Shown: positions 9,948 to 21,785 of the stretch, piece after piece | How positions within the stretch are numbered: position 1 is the stretch's first letter | How the letters are laid out: every line of letters begins with the position of its first letter | Source: Clarireedia homoeocarpa | Taxonomy: Eukaryota > Ascomycota > Leotiomycetes > Helotiales > Rutstroemiaceae | NCBI GenBank assembly: GCA_001465935.1 | Contig: LNKV01000002.1 | Coordinates: 1,302,001 to 1,366,000 of the forward strand | Length of the DNA: 64,000 nucleotides | Reading direction: 5' to 3' | The notes under the pieces: generated by a model | Database searches by the model: none | What the model saw: only the letters and a program-made list of their open reading frames with translations | Told to the model about the DNA's origin: nothing | Made by a program: the position numbers and the translations under genes

Positions 9948-12282
9948 ATGAGGCACGCTTCACTGCCAGAAAATGACTCGAAACAGCAAGAGAGTATACC
10001 ATATCATGACTATGAAGTCTTCTACCCTACTCGTATACAGACAAGCGTAGCGAACTGCACCTCCGATACTCGCTACCCCAATCGCTATCAATACACACCA
10101 ACCTTCGCAACAACTGAAATATTTGGAGATGAAGAATTCGTTGGAACCGTTCAGGCTTTGGCGCACTTAAACCCGCAACCGTACCAGCAGCCTTTTCTCT
10201 ATGAAACGATGGATCTTTCGCCTCGACTTGCTCAAAATCAGAATAGGGATGGCCGAACTATGAGGGGGAAGAGTCTCGCAAATCCAGCTTGGAGCAACAG
10301 CAACAACAAAGGCCAGCCTGCGAGGAAAAGACAACGATATGATGACGCGGATAGCTCACTGAGGAGGCCGGTCTCGGGAATTGGCAGAGTTGGTTATTCA
10401 ACGCAATCTGAGGCGCCGAGCGAATGTTGCAGTTCTTGCCCAAGTGGTACAGTCTGCACCGAGCCGGATTGTGATGTGCAGAAGGACATTGTTGTCACCT
10501 GTACTTCTCCTCAATGCGAGGAACCGGTGTGCACGGAACCTTGCCTTAGAGGTGCTGTTGGGGGAAGACGTTGTTCGTTGAGTGAGGAAAGTTTGGGATC
10601 GGGAGATGAATTTTCATGTTGGGAAAATACGGCTTGGACTTCGCAGGAGTCAAGACCTGTCGCTGCACCGGGTGCACCGCACTTGCCGTCAAGTTCACAT
10701 CAGGGCTTTGAAAGTAAACACGAAACCCCTCAAGAAGTAGTCCCATCTTCAGTTCCAACTACACCATCATTGGCCATGAATATGGAGACTCCTTATTCTG
10801 ACCAGGCAGCCTTTCACACTCCACAATCCTCTGGTTATACCATGTCGCAGCCAGAAAATATTTCGGGAACCTCACTTCATGGTGCTGGAATGCGCTTTGG
10901 TGATGACCTTCAGATGTTTAGCTGTAATTGGTTGGACTGCGGACAACCTATGCAAGATCAGTTCGAATGGCACAGGCATTTTCACCAAGAGCATATCGAT
11001 CCACAATTTACTTTCAATTGTCCAATGCCATCAGATTCTTGCCAAGTACCACTCAACTCGAATCCTATAGACCATCTTCAATTGACGCATGGCTTTACTT
11101 TCCACGAGACTGCTAATGGATTTGCTTGTCCAGCTCCCAATTGTCTCACTGATGAGATGTATTGTGATCCTTCAATGCTTCACAATCATTTGGATCAGAT
11201 GCACGCTATACCCGTTCAAGGAGAGTTACAATGTCAAGTGGATCATTGTAATACTTTGTATCAAGATCCCCATCAATTCTTCAATCATTTGAATTCAGAA
11301 CACAATTTACCAATCCCAATGACGCCAATTGAAGAGATCGAACTTCCCAGTGCCCCAACACCTGCAGTGAAGGAAAACGTGGAGCAGCCCGAGCATGATA
11401 ACCATCTTTCTTGCAAATGGACAACCGGCAATGATCATCTTTGTGGAGAGGTTTTCAATTCCGAGGAAGAATTACAACTTCATGTCAAGAAAGCGCATCT
11501 CTCTTCATTGAATAAACAATCTGGATACTTCTGTAAGTGGCAAGGATGTGGTCGGAAACAGAAAATGGGTGATAAGGAAGGGTTCTCGCAGCGTGGTAAA
11601 CTTGAACGTCATATGGCTAGTCATACAGGCTGTAAGTTTACCCTTTGATCCTGGGTGGCGTGGTTATTAATGTGATATGATGTTAAGTTAAAGACTGCGT
11701 CTGCCCTACGTGTGGAAAAACTTTCTCTGCTCTGCAGTCGTTGACACAACATATTCGTCTTCATACGGGCGAGAAACCTTGGAAGTGTAGATATTGTCCG
11801 AAGTCATTCCCTCAGCAGAGCGCTTGCAGTATGTTTTCTTCCTTCACTTCCCTTTCAACCCTAACTTCCCCAACCTCTCTTTTCTCAAATCCTCTTTCCC
11901 ATTTCTATCCGATTCCTGTATTCAACCAAGCGACGACTAACCTTTTCAAACAGCTGTCCACGAACGTATCCACACGCAAGAAAAACCGCTTCAATGTAAT
12001 ATCTGCGGTAAAACCTTCTCGGAATCTTCGAATCTGGCGAAACATAGAAAGACGCATGGCGAGAGGGGGAGCTACGAATGTAAGATCTGTGAGAAGGCAT
12101 TTCATCGATTGGATCAGTTGAAGAGGCATCAAGAGACGCATGAGAGGAAGGCAAAAAAGTTGGGGAGTGCGGGAGGAGGGGTTCAGGAACAGGCAGACGG
12201 GGGGAGTGTGGGCCCTAGTGAGGAGGGAGGAGCAGAGGTTGCTAGGGGTAGTGTGGAGACGGTTGATAAGAAGGGAGGATGA
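9948..12282 (+). CDS. zinc-responsive C2H2 transcription factor, Zap1/ZafA-like
   Basis: Three exons (9948-11631, 11688-11828, 11954-12282) give 717 aa. A Cys-rich segment lies at about 158-205 (repeated CxxC and CxxPxC clusters). Degenerate zinc fingers then begin at about 326 (CNWLDCG...HRHFHQEH), with further atypical fingers (CPMPSDSC, CPAPNC, CQVDHC, CKW...CGEVF). Four or five canonical C2H2 fingers close the protein, including CPTCGKTF, HTGEKPWKCRYC and CNICGKTF. This order, with irregular sensor-type fingers followed by a DNA-binding block at the C-terminus, is that of yeast Zap1 and Aspergillus ZafA, which activate zinc-uptake genes when zinc is scarce. The first intron has two possible acceptors 6 nt apart (exon start 11688 or 11694). 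I prefer 11688, which gives HTGFKDCVCP. The acidic Gly/Glu-rich tail after the last finger is short. Named by pattern; no alignment was run. Confidence 0.85.
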
Positions 12283-12937
12283 GCGGTTTGGTGGTATTGT
12301 TACTGCGGGACAGCATATGATATACTTGATTACCATGAGTGTGGAGCCCACTCCTACGGATATCGAAAATGGAGTAACTCGAAGCAAGGGGGCATATCAT
12401 AATTATACATATATACAGACGCAACCATACGGGGTCACAAAATAGCTTTAGAAAGGTATCTGCGAGCAAAGAGCGCGATGGGGAAGTATATATATCGAGT
12501 CGGCGAGAAATGCTTCGAACATGGACTCTACGAGTGAAAAAAAAAAACGAGAGAGCGGAATCCTTGTATGGCATGGCACGGGATTGGATGGGATAGGACA
12601 AAATAGGAGATTGGAATGGTATTGATTGCATGGATATGGAAAGGAACGGAAACGGGGATAAGAATGGGGAGATGGAAAAATTATTTCTGAATTCTGAAGT
12701 TTACAGAGACAATGGAGTGAGGTGAGGCGAGATAAAGATACCCTTTCCTACCTTAGTCGTACTGCTCTCGCAGGAATAAGAAATCTTCATCGGAATTCAA
12801 AGATTCTTTATTATTTGGTTTGGATAAGTTGGTGAGTATATACAGAGTGTTTTGTGATGTATGTGGTTGTATATGATGGAGTTGGTGATTGAGATTGAAC
12901 TGCTTGGTGTGGGTTTGAGAGCCTAGGAATCGGGTAA

Positions 12938-12961
12938 GGGCGAGGGCGAGGGCGAGGGCGG
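12938..12961. repeat. GGGCGA hexanucleotide repeat, about four units
   Basis: A short (GGGCGA)n run, visible by eye, lies within the gene-free spacer. Confidence 0.8.
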
Positions 12962-13094
12962 GAGGAGGCGGGTATGCTGCTGTCTATATATATAGCGAGC
13001 GGGTTGTGCTTGGGTGTAGGAGTGTGTGTGTGTAGAGGAAGGTGAAGATTTTTGGAAGGAAGGGAGTGAGGGAGGGAGGGCGGGGAAATGAATA

Positions 13095-13121
13095 AGATAG
13101 GATAGGATAAGATAGGATAGG
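13095..13121. repeat. GATAG/GATAA pentanucleotide repeat
   Basis: Five to six imperfect units of GATAG/GATAA lie in tandem. GATA cores here could in principle bind GATA factors, but the repeat context argues for slippage. Confidence 0.7.
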
Positions 13122-13230
13122 TGTATATGTATGCTTTATTTAATTTTGTCATCTACAATAATACCACGTCTACTAACTAGTACTAGGAACCGCTACGGCC
13201 ATTCTAACGAATAAGCTTCGCAGACCTACA

Positions 13231-13258
13231 TACCTACCTACCTACCTATCTATCTATC
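13231..13258. repeat. TACC/TATC tetranucleotide microsatellite
   Basis: A (TACC)n run passes into (TATC)n, about seven units in all, in the gene-free spacer. Confidence 0.85.
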
Positions 13259-13338
13259 CACCAAGTGAAGTGTAGTGAAGTGAAGTGGGGGCTAGATAGT
13301 TAGATAGATGATGATTGTGAATTTTCGTTTTGATGGTG

Positions 13339-13363
13339 GTGAGTGAGTGAGTGAGTGAGTGAG
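13339..13363. repeat. GTGA tetranucleotide microsatellite
   Basis: About six perfect GTGA units occur in tandem. GGCT and GATT short repeats follow within 100 bp (about 13400-13450). Confidence 0.85.
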
Positions 13364-14391
13364 CTTGGATGGGTGGGGGGGTTTGAAGGAAAGATAGGTT
13401 GGCTGGCTGGCTGGTCGTGTGTTGTATGTAGATTGATTGATTGACTGATTGGTAGTGAAGTTTTAGGTTATGGGAAACGAATGCTCTGAGATGGAGAGAG
13501 GGAAGCTGGTTGGTATGGTCTAGTAGATGGAATAAGATGAGAGGAGTTGAGATGGCGTCGGTGAAAATCGACGGACGGCGCCGGGGTGCTTTCAGTGACG
13601 TGTGTGATGATGGAGGAAGAGGAGGCGAGAGTAAAGGGGTGAATTTGCAGTGGGAATTGTGTGCAGGGGAGGCGAGGAAAAGTTCTCGCGAATCGGAGTG
13701 GGAGATGAGAGTGAAAAATGATTTAGTTGAAGGCAGCTGAATAAGCAAATGTATTGACAGTGGAGGTGGCTTTGGTTTCTCCTGATACAAGAGCAAGAGC
13801 GTGCTTATGTTTGACACTGTATGGTAGAGACTCTGGACTGGACAGACACATCCGCGTACCTGAACTTAGTGAGAATAAAGCTGCATGTAACGTATGGAAA
13901 AAGGATTACCTAGATTGAGATATAAGCATATATTGAAACACAGAGAGAAGAGTGATTGTGAAGAACTCCTTGAATCTGTGGGGTAGATTCAACGTTAGAA
14001 CATAGAAGAGAATGGGAGATGTTGAACGAAAGTTGGATTTAGTAGTGATTGAGACTTCTGATTCTATGCAGCTCAAGGTTTTAGCAAGGCTTACAATTGG
14101 TGAGTTTGATTGTCTAGACATGAAGATATTTGATGCGAATGTGAAGCACAAAAATCATGGGGAGTATCGCACAGCAAACTCTGTTTCACCGGAGTACGAA
14201 TTCTTATAATGGGATGCTTAGAAAACATGAGTATCTCGTACTCAGTCTGGGCTAAATTAATAGCATGGGGAGTGAAGCATATGGGGGTAACGAAGTGAAA
14301 AGAAACCGCTGGAATCTTTGGAAAAAATTATGCGTGGTCGCATGAAGCTCTTTGACAGATGGCACGGAATGAGATCGACCTTGTCTTTGTG

Positions 14392-14550
14392 TCATTTCGC
14401 GATTGAAGGTAGCCAGCCATTGTCAATTTCCACGATCCAGGTTCGCGCGATAATCGATCGGTACTCGTAATAATCGTCCTCAAATTGCTCATCGAATGCT
14501 TCAACAGCTTCGGGGATATAGCCATCCTCACACGCAATAAAACCATCCAT
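14392..14550 (-). CDS. possible small acidic protein, 52 aa
   Basis: An uninterrupted ATG-to-TGA ORF of 52 codons on the minus strand starts MDGFIACEDGYIPEAVEAFD and continues with an acidic EDDYYEYR stretch and a hydrophobic end (TWIVEIDNGWLPSIAK). Its composition is acidic and Tyr/Trp/Ile-rich, unlike the random low-complexity translations nearby, and looks coding-like. No family is recognised. It lies 159 bp downstream of the RPL35 stop on the same strand, so it could be a separate small gene or a relic exon. Only conservation or transcript data would settle it. Confidence 0.25.
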   Translation of the reverse strand: MDGFIACEDGYIPEAVEAFDEQFEDDYYEYRSIIARTWIVEIDNGWLPSIAK

Positions 14551-14708
14551 TGTTTTTGCTCAAGTCCTTGATTTATTGGGGTGGCTATTCATACCAGCCA
14601 ATGCTATTTTCGATGATACACCATAACCCATGCGAAAACAAACTAGGGCAAAAGGCGCCATTGCCAGCCAACCTTCAACAATCATAAACCCCTCACAGTC
14701 CAGAAAAT

Positions 14709-15315
14709 CTAAGCCTCCGCCTGATGAATTGTTAGCACCAATATTCCATCATCAACCACTGCCAATTCCGTGAAATAATTTGCATACCTTAATAGCATAC
14801 TTCCTTTGGGGGAAGTGCAAATTTCTCTTCTTGGTCTTCTCCAATACCAACTCGCGTTCGTGCTTTGTGAGACGTCTTCGGATGGCGCGAGTTTGTTTTG
14901 TTCGGAGGTCGAGAGGAAGGTATTTCTTTCCCTTGTAGAAGAGACGAAGTTGTGCACGTTGGTTGGCGTTGATGACGGTGAGAACCTTGGCGATAGATTT
15001 GCGGATATCGTGGCTATTTGGCAGAAGAAAATTAGTATACTGTTCCAAAGGCTCGATTCGAATCTTGAAGGTCGAAAAGTATTTGGAAAATCAGAAGACG
15101 CACATCCTAGTGAGCTTAGAAGCTGATCCTCCGGCAATCTTCTGGGTTCTCAATTGACCGAGCTCAGTCTTCAACTCGGAAAGTTGCTTGGAGAGATCCT
15201 CCTTGTTCTTGGACCAAAGTTGGCCAGTCTTAACTTTTCCGGACGACTGTCACATCATATAATTAGTTACTTCCATAATTTCCGTAGTTCTAAATGACAC
15301 GATGTAGCGTACCAT
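14709..15315 (-). CDS. rpl35: 60S ribosomal protein L35 (uL29)
   Basis: Four coding exons on the minus strand: 15315-15313 (the ATG alone), 15246-15104, 15013-14788, and a last exon ending at 14709. The protein begins MSSGKVKTGQLW, continues SKNKEDLSKQLSELKTELGQ, then HDIRKSIAKVLTVINANQRA, and ends HFPQRKYAIKA or HFPQRKYAIKAEA. It is about 125-127 aa, the usual length for eukaryotic L35/uL29, which sits at the 60S exit tunnel. The first intron directly follows the start codon, common in fungal ribosomal-protein genes and easily missed by ORF-based calling. The last intron has two acceptors 6 nt apart (exon start 14720 or 14714). Use of 14714 gives the common ...KA ending, while the first AG gives ...KAEA. 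The second intron phase (AT|C = Ile) is supported by the conserved HDIRKS start of the next exon. Confidence 0.95.
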
Positions 15316-16461
15316 TTTGATTGCTTGTCGTGTGGTTGTCGATTGTGGTTGCTGGGCGTATCGTCGTCGTGAAAATATTGAAGTTGTTCGAAATCGCAAG
15401 AACTTTTGACTAGGGCAACCGAGCCCACAAACGAATTTTCGAAAATTGGGATTAGTGCCTCGTTAGTGAGGTACAACTTTTAGTTTAGTCACATGATAGG
15501 ACTTTCTCTATGGTCCATTGGTGCACAGACTACAATTGCAAATCTTCGGGATAGTAGCTTAACAGCTGTACGAATTCCATGTTCTTTGCGACGATAAACA
15601 AAACTCGATTTACTTTATTGAACCACGGCCGACTTGGTGAACAGCTACACAATAAACAGACTCTTTTTACAATGGCAATGTTGGTCATTGATAGATACCT
15701 GCTACAACGCACTTTCATTGAGTCGCGCAACAATGGAATACTAGTATTCTTCGAGGTTGCCAGCAAGCAATACCAACATTATCATATGCCAAGGGAACCC
15801 ACGAATTTTTCATGGTAGTGCCAATGAAATACAGGAGGCGAGTCTCTTACACCCTTTTCATCTCTAGATCATCTTGGATGAATCCTAGGATGGGTTGAGG
15901 GCAGCCAGTACGAGGACTACAGTTCATGCGTCAGTATTAGCAGACAATCAAGATCACCAAGCAGCAACGGTTCTGGGAGCAGACCAAACTCGATCTTCCG
16001 CTTGACTACTATTTGTGTAGTGCTTATGCCTGTCCTGAACTGCTCGTCTATTTCCCCCCAACACCTGCTCCTATCAGATAGGTTCTAGGGACTCTACCGG
16101 TATATCGTCCGTCCTCGATGCGTCTTTCTTGTTAGACATATATGGATATCACTCCCATAGGAAAAGGTGAGTATATTCGCACATTGCTCCCCACAGGACG
16201 GCAATAAATATTGAGCTGCAATCGCCATGGGTAATTACCACTGAGAACCTATGCTCATGAGCAGGAATTCTCACCAGTTCACTTGTATGCATGTTAGCTA
16301 AACACGATCTACAATGCAATGCCCTCTCCAATATTATGTATCCACAAAAAGTTTCCCATGTATCGTCCATCATTAAATACCAGTTTCGTAATAACACACC
16401 TCTTACTCCCGTTACCAGCAATCTCTGTCCATTCATCAACTTTGCTCGTACAGTCGCACCC
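15316..16461. other. spacer upstream of rpl35
   Basis: The proximal part must hold the rpl35 promoter and leader. No coding sequence is recognised in the remaining ~1 kb. Short ORFs on both strands lack domains. Confidence 0.4.
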
Positions 16462-17275
16462 TCACATGATGCAACATGATCCTCCTCCGAGCTCCTTAAT
16501 CATATCCTCCACTTTCTCAAACCTCCACTCCCTCTCCTCCCACCCCACCGCACCCATTTTCTCGAAATCAACCAACTCCTCTAGACTTCTCTTTCCCTCA
16601 TCACTGGTCCACTCCCACCATATCATCCATATCTTGCACTTCTCACCCTTATACATCAAACCGTCATCCCCATCCACTTCCTCGCTTTCCTTCCCATCCT
16701 CTCCCTCACCAGTCCCCACACCCAACACATGGCCTCCACTCAGCACTTTCACGCCACCAAATCTCATCCCCGCAACCCTCCTCTCCTTCTCCGCACCCAT
16801 ATAAATCACATCCCACAGCACCTTCAACATATCTGTCGCAAAGCTCCAGGGTAAGAATACCGTCACAGCAGTAATGGTACGTTGCGGCGGCGCGTACACG
16901 GATTGACTCTCTGCTGTGAACACTCTTACTGGCGCAGTGAGGTACGGGAGGAGTGGTCGGAGGAGGGTGGGAAGGGCTGAGTTTGAGGATACTTCATTCC
17001 CATTTCCTAGGTATATGTCAATATTGCAGTCTTATATAGATCATGTGCTGTAAGTTTGGAGGGTTAAGCGATGTAGACTCACGGATAACAAGTAAAACAT
17101 CGCCATTACTATCATGCGCACACACAGACGGCGCAGTAGGTTTCGATTCAGTATCTGAATTTACGATTGATTTTAGGGCGTCAGTCCACGCGACTGTGGC
17201 AGGCGATTTAAGGTCTTCGAGGTTAAGGGCTGAAGGGGGTAGGGACAGGTGGATTATTATGGTTGTTGTGGACAT
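16462..17275 (-). CDS. unrecognised conserved-looking protein with C-terminal CaaX box
   Basis: Two exons (17275-17083 and 17006-16462), spliced at GTGAGT...CCTAG in phase 1, give 245 aa. I do not recognise a family. The N-terminus (MSTTTIIIHLSLPPSALNLE) is hydrophobic with a beta-strand pattern. Exon 2 contains VRVFTAESQSVYAPPQ and a long ITAVTVFLPWSFATDMLKVL segment, then an acidic linker and a Trp-rich stretch. The last four residues are CCIM. Cys at position -4 with Ile and Met fits the CaaX farnesylation rule, and the neighbouring Cys could be palmitoylated. Membrane attachment of a cytosolic protein is therefore the only inference offered. A 161-codon ORF on the opposite strand is its shadow. 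Confidence 0.65.
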
Positions 17276-19235
17276 AGTCTTTCCTGCTTCTTCTTTCTGT
17301 GTGAGAGGAGAACTTTGATAATCAATTTAATGGTTTCGACGTTTTTTCCGTAAGAGACTTTAGCATCTGCATTTATGTACACGAGTTGACATCGAGATGA
17401 GGTTTAAATAGGCAGGTGAATTGATACTATTTTTAGATGGCCGCGTAGGGAGGATGCGAAGGGATTCACTTATGTCAGATGTTGATATTAGATAACCAGT
17501 TCCTTTCGTTGCTCCTACCTAGTCCCTCTATGAATCGCAAATCAGAATGTTCCAAACGTAGCTACACTTTGTTACACGTATCTGCGAAGATAGCATGTGT
17601 CGGTGGCCCAATTTCCGGGCAATTCCTTACAGTTCCTAAGATTGCGAAAGACTCCACCATATGTATTCTCCATGTCGAAAAAATATCCTCCTCTGTTATT
17701 ACTTATCCAGCTTTCATCAAATGGGTTCAGAATTGAGACGGCGACAGTTTGATTGTACTATAGATTCATGCCCAGTAGTAAGGGATTGATGATCATCCGG
17801 CTAGTCCAGAATTATTATGACGGTCCATCTACAGAACACGTTGTTCTTCCACGGTGGTATCTAAAAGCTAGCAGTTTCAACGCGGAGCATAATACATCAT
17901 TGGCCAAGTTTATTATGGATATTCAGATGGTGTCTTGTAAGTAGAGACTGTCCGCCAGCTTTCATGGTTTCTGACGATCTCGACAGAATGCTCAACAAAC
18001 TCTTGTACAATGGCTTCTCAGTTCGATTACACTACCACGGTGCTTCCTTGCAGTCCATGTCTTCAAATATCAAAAGCCCGATGTTAGAGATAGATAACAG
18101 ATCTTCCTCAGTTTCATTGTGTGAGAATTGGGGTTAGTAACTTCGATTTTCGTTTTTCAAAACACTCCACATGTTCAGCCTCTTCCTTGAAATTGGACTG
18201 ACTACTTGCCTGTTAAAATCAACACTCTGTATGCCCTCAGAAAAGTAACGGTCGATTCAAAATATGAGATAACTCACATATAGACAATGTTTGACCTAAT
18301 GTCGCGTTCTCTCCTTTGACAATGCCTCAGCTTCTCATGGAAAATGCACATACTCATCCTAGATAATGATATGTTCATCTCTGGACAATCAACTTATCGG
18401 AGGAGATGCTTTAACGAACCTCAAGATTGAGTCCTTCCATCATCGAATAGTGTGGAAAACCAAACTAGTGGTGATGATGAGATCCAGAACAAAGTCGGCT
18501 CCGGGGCAGCTTCTGCCTCGGCATTGCTTGATCAACCAGGTTTTCTGATAGAAGTCCAGTCAAAACGAGGTTCAGTGATTCGGCTTCCTTTTTAATTGAA
18601 TATAGCACCTATTACTGCAATTCAGTCAGGTAGTGGCCTTTCTACATTATCTATTTCATAGATTCTCGGATCTTACCTGCTGTCTACTCAGACTCCTGAA
18701 GCTGGGCTAGTTGGCCTGGAACCAGACAGAAATACTTTTGGCTTTGCATAAAATGTGAAAGCACTCCCGAAGAAACCAAAACAAGCCCGGCTTGAGAACC
18801 ATGACCTTTAACGAAGAAACTATTCAGCCGTATACTAAGCACCACATGCCATTTCTCTAATGACCGTCCGCAGAAATAGCGGCGCAGTGAACACCATTAG
18901 TGGTATCAAATATATCGGAGTTATCGATAGTGAAGTCTCTCATCGTAGAAGCTCTAGCTTCCGACTCCTAGTTTACACATCCACCACCAGCTCATTCTCC
19001 TCCATCTTCTCCTCTTTTCTTACAGCTTTTTCCACATTCTCTCTTCTACCTCCTACATGTGACGAGACTGCCGATTTAGGACACTGAATGACCTTAGAAT
19101 ATTGAACTACAGAACCAAAGCTATGTACAAGAAGAGGGACCTTATATAGCCCAAATGACCCAGGGCATGACTCAGCGATACGGCATGCATGCTGGCTAAT
19201 GCTATGGCTACATATACGGCTCATGTGTGTACGAA
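17276..19235. other. gene-poor spacer
   Basis: This 2.0-kb spacer separates the divergent start of the CaaX gene and the 3' end of the GNAT gene. Short ORFs on both strands show no domain, and no RNA gene was recognised. Confidence 0.4.
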
Positions 19236-20470
19236 TCATATGGGTGCAGTCGTCACACTACATGCCTCTCTGACATAAAATAGGAATCTGATAACCGGCC
19301 GGTCTTCCCTATTTTTCCACTTCTCCGGCACAGGTACCTCAATATACTTTCCCCCGTTAATCGCCATAAAACCATGGGTTTCATACAAATGCTTCGCAAT
19401 GATCGTGCCATCAATGAAACCGGGCAATCCTAATTCATCTGCTATTGCTGTGCCATACTTCATGAGGAGCGTGCCGGCGCCGAGATGTTGATGAGAGGGG
19501 TGTGTTGTTAACATGTCAAGGACTGTGAGAGGTAGAATTGTTAGTGTGGGGGGTTTTGGTGGTGAATGGTGTTGGGTAGAAGGAATCAGTTGAAGGGAAG
19601 AAGAAGCGAGGAAGAAAAGTAATCGGAATGTAAGTAGATAGACACTGGATGGCAGGAGTGTGCAGAGGAATGAAGGCCTACCAACACAAGGTTCTCCCTT
19701 ACTATACGTCAATTGATGTTGGTGAACCCAATTTATCAAGTGTGCTGCCCACTGATTGGAATCGGCATCATCATGCCAATCCACAACGATGTGTTCTTGT
19801 TTTTGCTCTTCGGGCAAGGGCGAAGTGTTGATGAGCCATTTCGCCGCGCTTATCAGATGCCCTATGTTAGACTTTAGCAGTGGTCGTTGAGAAACGTTTC
19901 AAGTAGAGTGGATGTGAAGGCATGACCGAAAGCATGACTGTAGACTTGAGTTTGAGAGGATCAGAGAGCGAAACACTTGTGTCAATTACAACTACATCGC
20001 ATTAATTTAGCATGGATCTTCTGGAAATGCCACCGTAGTATTTCTTCTTCATCAGTTTGCTCTCGCACTTCATTCTCTGAACTCTCTACGACTTCTCATC
20101 CAAGAACTCTCTCAGCCACCGAAGCAGAAACACCACACTCACCCTTCTCATTGACAACCTTAACATATTTTGCACCCTCATCCGCCAACCATCTATCCAC
20201 GGTCCTCTTCACGGCATTCTCGAACTCCTCGGTTGGTGGATAGAGTACAAAAAAGAAAGGTTCGACCGGATTACTGAATGCGGCGATATGTAGGGAGAGG
20301 ATCGCTGGACCGTCAATCAGGGGATCGCAGGGAAGGAGCCGGAGGTTGGAGGATTTGTGTTTGGGGGTATCATTCGAGCTGGGGAGTGATGTAGGGGTTG
20401 CTTCTGAAGGGGAGGAAGGATCTGATTGGGGCATGAAGATGGGAAGAGACATGGGGGTTGACGCTGCCAT
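19236..20470 (-). CDS. GNAT-family N-acetyltransferase
   Basis: Three exons (20470-20143, 19861-19682, 19522-19236) give 264 aa with the frame kept at both junctions. Exon 1 has a Ser/Pro-rich start and then the N-terminal GNAT strand-helix (LRLLPCDPLIDGPAILSLHI). Exon 2 begins GHLISAAKWLINTSPLPEEQ, the usual 'status + Trp-Leu' strand of fungal GNATs. Exon 3 carries motif A, VLDMLTTHPSHQHLGAGTLL, in which HQHLGAG (180-186) is the acetyl-CoA pyrophosphate loop. It then runs through ELGLPGFIDGT and YETHGFMAI. Such enzymes transfer acetyl from acetyl-CoA to an amine; the substrate cannot be told. The loop has His where Arg/Gln is often found and Ala for one Gly, a mild deviation. The 281-nt first intron is long for this genome, and a further small exon inside it cannot be excluded. 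Confidence 0.8.
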
Positions 20471-21785
20471 AATGAACGTGAGAGGGAGATAAGAGGTATG
20501 AAGAAGTGGAAATAACGAGGTGCTAGATGAGGAACGCGACTGAGACGCTGAGATGGAAGGAAAGATATAGAAAGACTTGTCTCTGCGTCTACAAGGTCCA
20601 CTTTGATTTCATAAACCAATGTGAGTTTACAATTCCGTAACGCACTTTGGCGCAAAGCACGAAAGAAAAAGCAAAGAAATCGAAATCCAGCCTCAGTATC
20701 ACCTCAAAGCCTCCATCAAGTCCTGATACTGACCTTAGATCACATTTACCATCACATCTCACCCCACGCTCCTCGTACCCAGTTGACCAATAATTGCACC
20801 TCGAGCCCAGTTCAGGCATTTTCGTAAATGTTTCGGCAACACCAAGGCCAACAACGCCCGCTATGCTAACAAAGGTATCAAATTGCTTTTTTCACTGTGC
20901 CCTGCATCGATACGTGTAAAAGAAAAGATCGAAACGATATTGTCTCACCCAGGGAAAGGGAAAGAAAAAACAGGGCGACTAGACACCTAAGCACTCCTTA
21001 TCCGGTATTCTGCGAAGCACATGATAGCTGTTGATTGGTATTTGTGCATCGAAAAAGACGTAAAATGCAATAGCAGTGCAATTTATTCCGTCAGCACGCA
21101 AGCACGTACATACGTACATAGCGGCCCAGTTCGGTAGATAGCATTCGCTGACTGCGTTTTCCGTGTCACACAACTGTACATCCGGTCAATACTGTAAGCA
21201 CCCAGCATGCCAAAGCAGCCGAGACCGAAGTCAAAACTCGGTACTCACTTCCCATCTATCGCAAGTCGGCCCCTTCTCATCAAATCCAACTGCGACCGAA
21301 CCTTCCGCGGATGCCCAAATAAGATCTTTCGCCTCGCATTGATCGTATGGAGTGGAGCATCCTCTTCCCTTCACTTGTAGGGACCCCGATCCTCTGCGAG
21401 CTGTTCCGACACTGCGGTAACGAATCGGAAGTGTGATCGCAAGCGGATAGGATAAATGGGCTGTGGTGGGGTCAAATAATTAGGATTTAACTCTATTTGA
21501 ATGCTTATGCATGATCTGACGGGCAGGAGAGAATGAGGGTGTTAGAATATAGGTTCTGAACGGTTTTTGTTGATTATTGTGGTACGATTTTTATGGTGCA
21601 GGAACTGCTGTCATCGGGCTAGTGCATACACCCTTCCTCGTTTACAGGTGTGCTGGACTAACCTAAATTTATAATCTATTTCGCATCGCAAAATAAACGC
21701 TTGATAATGATATGCTACTTGCTAAACACAGTAGTGTTACTATATACCCCATTCGGTGCCACCCACCACCCTTGACATGGCATAT
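20471..21785. other. spacer between GNAT and permease genes
   Basis: The first few hundred bases should be the GNAT promoter. The rest precedes the permease 3' end. No supported ORF or RNA gene was seen. Confidence 0.4.

Larger units (their letters stand above)
12283..14391. other. gene-free, microsatellite-rich spacer
   Basis: These 2.1 kb lie between the Zap1-like stop and a possible small ORF. They are dominated by short tandem repeats and strand-biased low-complexity sequence. The long minus-strand ORF at 13254-13817 is Pro/Ser/His/Leu-rich repeat translation and not a credible protein. Part of the left side is probably the 3' UTR of the Zap1-like gene. Confidence 0.5.

Noticed and set aside
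13254..13817. 187-codon minus-strand ORF
   Set aside because: It is translation of microsatellite-rich DNA with Pro/Ser/His/Leu low complexity, no domain and no splice partner.
16149..16439. Minus ORF containing THGDC, like the APH catalytic loop
   Set aside because: The motif is isolated, with no hinge or IDWE motif around it, so it is probably chance.
16319..16804. 161-codon plus-strand ORF rich in Pro and Ser
   Set aside because: It is antisense to the CaaX-box gene, whose exon continuity is better supported.
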